In this document: positions 56,001 to 62,430 of the stretch, piece after piece
Layout of the letters: each line of letters opens with the position of its first letter
How positions within the stretch are numbered: position 1 is the stretch's first letter
Source of the DNA: Plantibacter auratus
Lineage (GTDB): Bacteria; Actinomycetota; Actinomycetes; Actinomycetales; Microbacteriaceae
NCBI RefSeq assembly: GCF_050587365.1
Contig: NZ_JBOBFV010000002.1
Location: forward strand, 1-64,000
DNA length: 64,000 bases
Direction: 5' to 3'
Program-made: the position numbers and the translations under genes
The notes under the pieces: generated by a model
The model's database searches: none
The model's input: the letters and a program-made list of their open reading frames with translations, nothing else
What the model was told of the DNA's origin: nothing

Positions 56001-57347
56001 ATGCAGGCAGGCACCTCGCCTGAGCGGTTCCGCAGGGACTTCGCGTTCCGCGGCCTCGTGCTGGGAGCCGGTTCGTTCATTCCGGGCGTCGGTGGACTCG
56101 TCGTCCTGAGCGCTCTGCAGCGATTCGGCGAAGAGGTGACTGCCAGCTATGGCTTCGCGCTGTCGGTCTACGGGCTGGTGGCGGTGCTGTGCTCAGGGCA
56201 TGGCATCGCCGCCGTCGCCCGACTGAGCCGTTCGATTGCCGCAGGCGAGTCGACCTCGCGGCAACGACTTGTCTTCGCCGAGCTGGTCGCAACCGCACTC
56301 GCCGCGACCGCGACCCTCATCATCCTCGCAGCGCTCGTCGGAACAGTGGTGCTGGTCTCAGGTGATGTCGACAAGCCGACGTTCGTCGCGGCCTACAGTT
56401 CACTGCTCATCGGGTCGTTCCTGTTCCCCGTCGGGCAGGCGATCGCCGGGTGGCAGCAGGTACGCGGCGAGGACGTTCGAATGGTGCAGTACACGGTCGA
56501 GTCGACCGTCATCAGCGTCGGTATCTCCCTCCTCATCGCGTCGGTGTGTCCTGACCCTCTCGTCGTCGTCGCTTCCTGCGGCATCGTGAACGGGTTGGGG
56601 AGCCTGGTCGCGGTCGTGCGCAGCTGTCGACGATTGCGACCAGTCGCTCGTGGGACCCTCAAGCTCGGCTGGTCCTGGCTCCGAGCACGTCCTCGTGACG
56701 CGTTCGCCGGCGTACCACGCGTCGGAGCAGCGTCCTGGGACGGCATCATCCTCGCCTCGACGTTCGCGCTCACCATCCAGATCGCGATCAGTGTCGATGC
56801 CGCGACGGGAGCCACCACGGCGATCCTGGTCGCCACCCTCCGGACGCTCATCATCCCGATCAAGACAGTCGGGATCCTCGCTGGCAGGCTCACACGCCTC
56901 CGAGCCGTCAACCCTCAGAACGAACCGAGGCTGCTGCGCTCGCTCACGTTCATCATGTGCTTGGCGACCACGCCGATCGGAATACTGATGATCGCCATGC
57001 CAGAGCAGGTCGCAGAGGTGCTCGGCATCCCGTCATCGGCGGGGGCTGACCTCGCGATCGCGCTGGCGGGGACGCAGATCCTGCTCGAGCCTGCGATCGG
57101 CTTCGCATCGGCTGCGCTGAAGGTCCTCATACGACCATCGACGATGCTCGTACCGCTTGCGGTGACGCTCTGGGGCGTCACACTCCCGCTGATGCTCGGC
57201 CTGCACTGGCTCGGTGTCCTGAGCATCGTGTCGCTGTGGGCGGTGCTGCTCTCAGCGAGGGTGACGTTCGGACTGCTCGTCATCCTTCGAGCACGACGAT
57301 GGGGCATCGCTGCAACCAACAACGCCGCCGTACTGCATGCACGATAA
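56001..57347 (+). CDS. MATE/MOP-superfamily flippase-like membrane protein
   Basis: A 448-residue protein with about 12 helices: FRRDFAFRGLVLGAGSFIPGVGGLVVLSALQRFG (helix 1), repeated helix pairs, and the second-half restart PRVGAASWDGIILASTFALTIQIAI. The layout resembles oligosaccharide-flippase or MATE transporters, without strong substrate motifs. Codon use is visibly less GC-biased (frequent GCA, TCA, CGA, ATT) than in neighbouring pur genes, suggesting recent transfer. Its TAA lies eight bases before the purC GTG, so transcription may run on into purC. Confidence 0.7.
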   Translation: MQAGTSPERFRRDFAFRGLVLGAGSFIPGVGGLVVLSALQRFGEEVTASYGFALSVYGLVAVLCSGHGIAAVARLSRSIAAGESTSRQRLVFAELVATALAATATLIILAALVGTVVLVSGDVDKPTFVAAYSSLLIGSFLFPVGQAIAGWQQVRGEDVRMVQYTVESTVISVGISLLIASVCPDPLVVVASCGIVNGLGSLVAVVRSCRRLRPVARGTLKLGWSWLRARPRDAFAGVPRVGAASWDGIILASTFALTIQIAISVDAATGATTAILVATLRTLIIPIKTVGILAGRLTRLRAVNPQNEPRLLRSLTFIMCLATTPIGILMIAMPEQVAEVLGIPSSAGADLAIALAGTQILLEPAIGFASAALKVLIRPSTMLVPLAVTLWGVTLPLMLGLHWLGVLSIVSLWAVLLSARVTFGLLVILRARRWGIAATNNAAVLHAR

Positions 57348-57348
57348 T
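57343..57348 (+). promoter_or_regulatory. -10 hexamer GATAAT of purC
   Basis: GATAAT is followed by GAACGA and the GTG at 57355. It overlaps the flippase stop codon and decides the GTG over the ATG at 57337. Confidence 0.55.
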
Positions 57349-57354
57349 GAACGA

Positions 57355-58275
57355 GTGAGCGCACCCTCGGAGACCAACGCCTGGAACCACGTCTACTCGG
57401 GCAAGGTCCGCGACCTGTACGAGCCGGCCGGCGGGCCGGACGACCTGCTGCTCGTCGTCGCGAGCGATCGGGTGAGCGCCTTCGACCACGTGCTCGAGCC
57501 GGGCATCCCCGGCAAGGGCGATCTGCTCACCAGTCTGAGCCTCTGGTGGTTCGACCAGCTCCGCGAGGTGCCGAACCATCTCGTCCCCGATCACGAGCTC
57601 GACGCCGCGGGTGTCGCGGTGTCCAGCATCCCGGCCGAGTTCGCCGGTCGGGCGATGCTCGTCCGGAAGCTCGACATGTTCCCCGTCGAGTGCGTCGTCC
57701 GCGGCTACCTCACCGGCTCCGGCTGGAAGGAGTACGTCGCGAACCGCACCGTCTGCGGCATCCCGCTGCCTGACGGCCTCCGCGACGGCGATCGCCTGCC
57801 CGAGCCGTTGTTCACCCCCGCGTACAAGGCGCCGCTCGGCGAGCACGACGAGAACATCTCGTTCTCCCGCATGGTCGAGCTCATCGGCGAGGACGACGCG
57901 GTCGCACTGAAGGACCTGTCGCTCGGCATCTACGAGACGGCATCACTGACGGCGGAACGCCACGGCGTCATCCTCGCCGACACGAAGTTCGAGTTCGGCC
58001 GCAACCCGGGGACCGGCGTCATCACGCTCGGCGACGAAGTGCTCACCTCCGACTCCAGCCGGTACTGGGACCGCGACGTCTACCTGACGAGCGACGACCC
58101 CACCGCACGCATGGCCAGCTTCGACAAGCAGATCGTCCGCAACTGGCTGGCCCACAACTGGGACCAGGACGACCCGTCGACACCCACGCCTCCGACCCTG
58201 CCTGCCGAGATCGTCACGCAGACGGCCGACCGCTACCGCGAACTCCTGGAGCGCCTCACCGGCAGCGGGCGCTGA
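57355..58275 (+). CDS. purC: SAICAR synthetase (phosphoribosylaminoimidazole-succinocarboxamide synthase)
   Basis: A 306-residue PurC. HVYSGKVRDLYEPAGGPDDLLLVVASDRVSAFDHVLEPGIPGKGDLLTSLSLWWF is the SAICAR signature start, then VRKLDMFPVECVVRGYLTGSGWKEY, NISFSRMVELIGEDDAVALKDLSL and ILADTKFEFGRNPGTGVITLGDEVLTSDSSRYW. It condenses CAIR with aspartate. A GTG start at 57355 places a -10 hexamer six bases away; the ATG at 57337 would overlap the flippase. It is 5.3 kb from purD. Confidence 0.95.
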   Translation: MSAPSETNAWNHVYSGKVRDLYEPAGGPDDLLLVVASDRVSAFDHVLEPGIPGKGDLLTSLSLWWFDQLREVPNHLVPDHELDAAGVAVSSIPAEFAGRAMLVRKLDMFPVECVVRGYLTGSGWKEYVANRTVCGIPLPDGLRDGDRLPEPLFTPAYKAPLGEHDENISFSRMVELIGEDDAVALKDLSLGIYETASLTAERHGVILADTKFEFGRNPGTGVITLGDEVLTSDSSRYWDRDVYLTSDDPTARMASFDKQIVRNWLAHNWDQDDPSTPTPPTLPAEIVTQTADRYRELLERLTGSGR

Positions 58276-58308
58276 CCACGGGAACCATCCGCATCGCGGA
58301 GGTGCCGG

Positions 58309-59013
58309 TCAGCTCGTCTTCCGACGGGCGCGGAGCCGAGCGTTGTCGGCCAGGATGGCCTGCGCATCGGGCAGCGGCCCCTCTGGCACGATGACGCCCA
58401 TGAGCGTGGCCGTCTTCTCGAGTGCGTCGCGTGCATCGTCAGCCGCGAGCCGCGCCTCGACGAGATCGCAGGAATCGTCACTGCCCACCTCGCTGCGGGT
58501 ACCGCTGCGCTCCACGAGCTCGCGCTGCAGGCGCTCCGCGGTGGCGTACATGCGCGTCAGCGTCCAGAGTGAGGTCCACGGGAGGTCGTCGCTCAGCCCG
58601 ATGAGGTGATCGTTGAGCGGGTCGATCCACCGCGACGGCTGGTGCCCGCCATCCAGGCGACGACGACGGTTGCGTCGTTCGGCCGACACGAGCAGGAAGA
58701 CGGCGACGAGGATGGCACCGAGCAAGGCACCGACGACGTCGAGTCCGGGCACCCACTCCGGGTCGAAGCCGGGGAGCGACACTGACGAGCGGTCGTCGTG
58801 GACGAGTGACCACTCGACGATCACGCCCACCGTCGCGCCGACGACGAAGCCGCTGAGCAGGAGGAATGCACCGAGCAGGAGCGTGATCCTCCGCCGCAGC
58901 TGGTGGCCGCGCTGCTGATCCTCGGTGAGCTCACCTCGTTCCGCGAACGGATCCACGACCATGAGGCGACCACCGACACGGACCACACCAGGGTGGCGAG
59001 TCGTGACCGTCAT
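58309..59013 (-). CDS. Two-helix membrane protein, unknown function
   Basis: A 234-residue protein. Two membrane helices (about residues 50-72 and 95-113) bracket a short outer loop (SSVSLPGFDPEWVPG), and the C-terminal 110 residues are charged and helical (EARLAADDARDALEKTATLMG...). No family recognised. The ATG at 59013 has TATCCT exactly six bases upstream; an internal ATG at residue 28 (MVVDPFAERGE) is an alternative. It is convergent with purC. Confidence 0.65.
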   Translation of the reverse strand: MTVTTRHPGVVRVGGRLMVVDPFAERGELTEDQQRGHQLRRRITLLLGAFLLLSGFVVGATVGVIVEWSLVHDDRSSVSLPGFDPEWVPGLDVVGALLGAILVAVFLLVSAERRNRRRRLDGGHQPSRWIDPLNDHLIGLSDDLPWTSLWTLTRMYATAERLQRELVERSGTRSEVGSDDSCDLVEARLAADDARDALEKTATLMGVIVPEGPLPDAQAILADNARLRARRKTS

Positions 59014-59223
59014 GGCCCGAGGATACCCCACAAGGTGGGTCATGCGGCGGGATTCACGAGCCGAGATCGGCGGAAATCCGCGGCGGATCGACGCCGATGG
59101 CCCCCGGAATGGGGGCGCTCGAAGGGGTCACGCCGTCCTGGGTGCCGTCGCCGAGCCGTCTGCCGAACCCCGCCGGGCTCGTCGGACGATCCGCGCCTGG
59201 ACGAAGCACACCCCGTCGTCCGT
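59014..59223. other. 210-bp gap between membrane gene and phosphonate operon
   Basis: Contains the -10 TATCCT (59020-59025) of the membrane gene and a small hairpin GCCCCC-GGAAT-GGGGGC near 59099-59115, a possible end of the leftward phosphonate operon's transcript. No gene seen. Confidence 0.4.
59020..59025 (-). promoter_or_regulatory. -10 hexamer TATCCT
   Basis: TATCCT is followed by CGGGCC and the ATG at 59013. Confidence 0.5.
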
Positions 59224-60351
59224 TCAGGGTCGGACCCCGACGCGCGGGAACGCGCCCGATGCAGCCGCGACGAGCGCGTCGTCGACGTCCTGCAGGGGGA
59301 ACTCCGGACCGACGAGTTCGGCGAACGGATACCGACGCCACGCACCGGTCAGGAAGTCGACCGCGCGTGCCAGATCCCGCGGTCGGTAGTTGTGTGCGCC
59401 GCGCACCGTGAGGAGGCGTCGGACGATCCGTTCGGCGTCGATGCCGAGCGGCGCACCGGGCGACACGCTGCCGACGAGGACCGCCGTCCCGCCGATCGAC
59501 AGCGACGCGATGGCGGCATCGACGGCACGGGCGTCGCCGGACATCTCGATGGCCACCGGGAAGCCCTCAACGCCCGCCGCCAGGTGCGCGGCGTCGAGGT
59601 GCTCGGCGGCGCCGATCGTGGGGTCGACGGTCGCGATGGCGCCGAAGCGACCGGCGAGCAGCCGGCGGGCGGGGTCCGGATCGCTCACGACGACGCGCGC
59701 CCCGGCATCGGTCGCGATGGCTGCGACCGTCAGCCCGAGCATCCCGGCGCCGGTCACGAGGACCGCCGTGCCGGGCAGGTCGTGCCCGGCCGCATCCAGT
59801 GCGGCGATCGCGGTGGCCGTCGCGCAGGACGCCGGCGCGAAGACGGCGGCGGGCGGCGTCTCCCCCACGATCACGATGGCCGTGCCCTCGAGGAGTTCGA
59901 CGTGGGTGGCGAATCCGCCGCTCAGCTCCCAGCCGCGGTGGACCCGGTCGTGCCCGTACTTCGCGAGCCGGCGGCACTTCTGTTCCAGGCCGGCGGAGCA
60001 GCGGTCGCAGACGCCGCAGCTCACGACGACCGACCACACGACCCGCATCCCCGCGACGAGGACCGTGCCGTCCACCGCGGTGACGGGTCCCCCGACCGCC
60101 ACGACGCGTCCCACCTGTTCGTGCCCGAGGACGAGCGGCGTGGCGGCGTCGCGGTGCCCGAGGACGGTGTGCACGTCGGAGCCGCACACGGTCGCCAGTT
60201 CCACCTCGACGAGGACGTCGCCCGGCCCGAGCGTCACCCCGGGCACCGCCATCGCCTGGTGCGGGTGCCCCGGCCCCTGCCAGACCATCGCGATCGGCGA
60301 CGGTCTGATGAAGACGTCGTTGCCCTCGTGCGCGGTGAGCGTCGTGTGCAT
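59224..60351 (-). CDS. Zinc-dependent alcohol dehydrogenase, phosphonate-associated (TIGR03366-like)
   Basis: A 375-residue medium-chain dehydrogenase. Catalytic Zn ligands: Cys56 (TVCGSDVHT) and His77-Glu78 (LVLGHEQVGRV). Structural Zn Cys set C112, C115, C118, C126 (SCGVCDRCSAGLEQKC). The NAD-binding fold is VLVTGAGMLGLTVAAIATDAGARVVVSDPDPARR. The overall form matches the phosphonate catabolism-associated dehydrogenases. It is the last gene of a four-gene operon with the permease, oxidase and HAD genes, so its substrate is probably an alcohol or aldehyde intermediate in a phosphonate route; this is inference. Confidence 0.88.
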   Translation of the reverse strand: MHTTLTAHEGNDVFIRPSPIAMVWQGPGHPHQAMAVPGVTLGPGDVLVEVELATVCGSDVHTVLGHRDAATPLVLGHEQVGRVVAVGGPVTAVDGTVLVAGMRVVWSVVVSCGVCDRCSAGLEQKCRRLAKYGHDRVHRGWELSGGFATHVELLEGTAIVIVGETPPAAVFAPASCATATAIAALDAAGHDLPGTAVLVTGAGMLGLTVAAIATDAGARVVVSDPDPARRLLAGRFGAIATVDPTIGAAEHLDAAHLAAGVEGFPVAIEMSGDARAVDAAIASLSIGGTAVLVGSVSPGAPLGIDAERIVRRLLTVRGAHNYRPRDLARAVDFLTGAWRRYPFAELVGPEFPLQDVDDALVAAASGAFPRVGVRP

Positions 60352-60370
60352 GGTTCCCCCGGTCGATCGT

Positions 60371-61171
60371 TCAGTCGAGACCGAGCAGCGCGGGCAACTC
60401 GGCGATGCTCGTGATGATCTCGTCGGCGCCCGCCTCGAGCAGCGTCTCCTCGTCGTGTGCTCCGGTGAGCACCCCGACGACGAGCCCGGCGCCGGCGTTC
60501 ACCCCGGACAGCATGTCGCTGGCCGTGTCGCCGACGACGACCATGGTGTCGACAGCGCTCGCACCGAACCGGAGGAGCGCGGTCAGCGGCAGGTCCGGCG
60601 CTGGACGCCCTCGACCGGCGTCGGCGGGCGACAGGGCGTCGTCGGCGAGTTCGGACCACCCGAGGCTCGCGAGGAGCGCGTCGCGCGTGGCGGGGGCGAA
60701 CCCGGTGGTGAACACGACGCCCACGCCGAGCTCGCGGAGCCGCCGAACCGTGTCCTCGGCTCCGGCGATCGCCTCGACGCGCCCCTCGCCGACGAGGCGC
60801 TCGTAGGCCTCTTCGAAGGCGGCGTTGCCGGAAGCGGCTCGAGCCTCGTCGCCGTCGGTCAGCATGAGGAACACGTCGAGCTTCGACTGGCCCATCGTGT
60901 CGCGGACGAGCTCGATGGCCGCGTCGAGCGCGTCCTCGGTGTTGATGCCGATCGTCTCGGCGGCGACGCGGAAGGCGTCCTCGACGACGCCGTCGTCCGA
61001 GACCGTCGTCCCGGCGAGGTCGAGGACCACCAGTTCGAGCAGGAGGTCGTCCTCGTGCGCGTCGTCGAACCCGCCCTCCAGCTCGTCGAGGTCGGCGAGG
61101 TCGGTCTCCACGTCGTCGTCGAGGTCGGGTGCCGCGGTGCTGTCCTGCTGGGGTCGATCGATGCTGGTCAC
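60371..61171 (-). CDS. Phosphonatase-like HAD hydrolase (TIGR03351-like)
   Basis: A 266-residue HAD hydrolase. Motif I is LVVLDLAGTTVSDDG (Asp51 nucleophile, A-G-T-T like phosphonoacetaldehyde hydrolases rather than DxDGT), then motif II FTTGFAPATRDALL, and motif III/IV GRGRPAPDLPLTALLRFG with VVVGDTASDMLSGVNAGAGLVVGVLTGAH. The GTG start at 61171 adds an unusual acidic leader of about 45 residues before the core; AAAGG lies eight bases upstream and the start overlaps the oxidase stop (GTGA). Likely cleaves the C-P bond of a phosphonoacetaldehyde-like product. Confidence 0.9.
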   Translation of the reverse strand: MTSIDRPQQDSTAAPDLDDDVETDLADLDELEGGFDDAHEDDLLLELVVLDLAGTTVSDDGVVEDAFRVAAETIGINTEDALDAAIELVRDTMGQSKLDVFLMLTDGDEARAASGNAAFEEAYERLVGEGRVEAIAGAEDTVRRLRELGVGVVFTTGFAPATRDALLASLGWSELADDALSPADAGRGRPAPDLPLTALLRFGASAVDTMVVVGDTASDMLSGVNAGAGLVVGVLTGAHDEETLLEAGADEIITSIAELPALLGLD

Positions 61172-62430
61172 GAGAGGCCTTTCTGAAGGTGGGCTGATGC
61201 GGCACGGATGCTGGTCGGCTGCGCCGGCGAGAAGGTCGGGCCGAGGTGCTCGGCGACGGCCAGCTCGCCGAGCGCGGGTCCGGTGGTCATCCCGATGCCC
61301 GTGGTCGCGGCGACCACACGGACGCCCGGGGTCGGTTCGTCGATGAGCAACTCCTCCGGAGCGGTGGCGTAGACGCCCTGCCAGCGTTCGAGGACGTCGA
61401 GCCTTGTCCCGAACAGCGTGCTTCCGGCCCGCAGGAGTTCGTCGAAGGCGTGCTCGGACTGGAACGGGGACACCGCCTCGCCGCGGCTGTGGGTGTCGCC
61501 GAGGATGATCGAGCCGTCCGGCAGCTGGGTCGCCATGAGGTTGACGTCGAGCGACGCGAGCCCAGGGTGGTCCTGCTGCAGTCGCTCCCGGAGTGCCGGG
61601 ATGGCGGGCGAGTCGGCGAATCCGGCGTAGCGCAGGAGCGACCACCCGGTCAGGAGCGGCGCGGGCATCGGCCTCGGAAGCTCGGCGCGCACCCGGACCA
61701 TGTCGAGCGCGCATCGACGGACAGCCGCCCGCTCGGCCAGCTCGGGGAGGAGCGTGTCGATGTCGTGGTTCACCGCGACCACGGTGAGGCCTGCGGCGAT
61801 GACGCCGCGACTGGTGTCGACGAAGCCGGAGCGCAGTCCGGTCACGGTCGTCCGGCGCCGGAACTCGACACCGCGACGTTCCAGGTACGCCGTGACGGCG
61901 CCCAGCGCCTGGCGCGGGTTCACCTGGAGGTCGCGCGGCAGCCAGGCGCCGCCCACCACGTCGTCGGCACTGACCGGCACCTGCTGCAGGAACTCGGCCG
62001 CGTCGTACAGGCGGACGTCGGCCGCGGCTCCCGCCTGGGCACGGGACGCCGCGAAGTCCTCGAGGACACGCAACTCGTCGAGGTGCCGGGCGACCACGTG
62101 CGTGCCCGAGCGCCGGACCCACAATCCCGCGTCCTGCTCGAGTCGCTGCCAGATCTCGGCCGAACGTGCGGCGAGGCGCGAGGCGAGCCCGGCCTGCGGC
62201 GTCGCCGCCAGGTGACCGAAGTTGCGGACCGACGCGCCCTGGGCTTCGGCCGAGCGTTCGACGACCACGACCTCGGCACCGGCGTCCACAGCGGCGAGCG
62301 CAGCGGACAGCCCGACGATGCCGGCTCCGACGATCACGACGTCCGCGCGATCGGCCGAAGCACTGAGCGAGCCGACACCGAGGCCGACCCGCGCTGCCGA
62401 TACCCCGCCGCTCATCCGTCGTCCGTTCAC
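61168..62430 (-). CDS. FAD-dependent oxidoreductase, phosphonate-associated (TIGR03364-like)
   Basis: A 420-residue DAO-type flavoenzyme. The Rossmann fingerprint VVIVGAGIVGLSAALAAVDAGAEVVVVERS is at 31-60 (GAGIVG 35-40), SVRNFGHLAATPQ is the signature of this clade, and VVAATTGIGMTTGPALGELAVAEHLG closes the FAD fold. GGAGGG seven bases upstream of the GTG 62430 decides that start over the ATG at 62415; it overlaps phnE by four bases (GTGA). The family is thought to oxidise an aminophosphonate to the aldehyde that the HAD then hydrolyses. Confidence 0.9.
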   Translation of the reverse strand: MNGRRMSGGVSAARVGLGVGSLSASADRADVVIVGAGIVGLSAALAAVDAGAEVVVVERSAEAQGASVRNFGHLAATPQAGLASRLAARSAEIWQRLEQDAGLWVRRSGTHVVARHLDELRVLEDFAASRAQAGAAADVRLYDAAEFLQQVPVSADDVVGGAWLPRDLQVNPRQALGAVTAYLERRGVEFRRRTTVTGLRSGFVDTSRGVIAAGLTVVAVNHDIDTLLPELAERAAVRRCALDMVRVRAELPRPMPAPLLTGWSLLRYAGFADSPAIPALRERLQQDHPGLASLDVNLMATQLPDGSIILGDTHSRGEAVSPFQSEHAFDELLRAGSTLFGTRLDVLERWQGVYATAPEELLIDEPTPGVRVVAATTGIGMTTGPALGELAVAEHLGPTFSPAQPTSIRAASAHLQKGLS

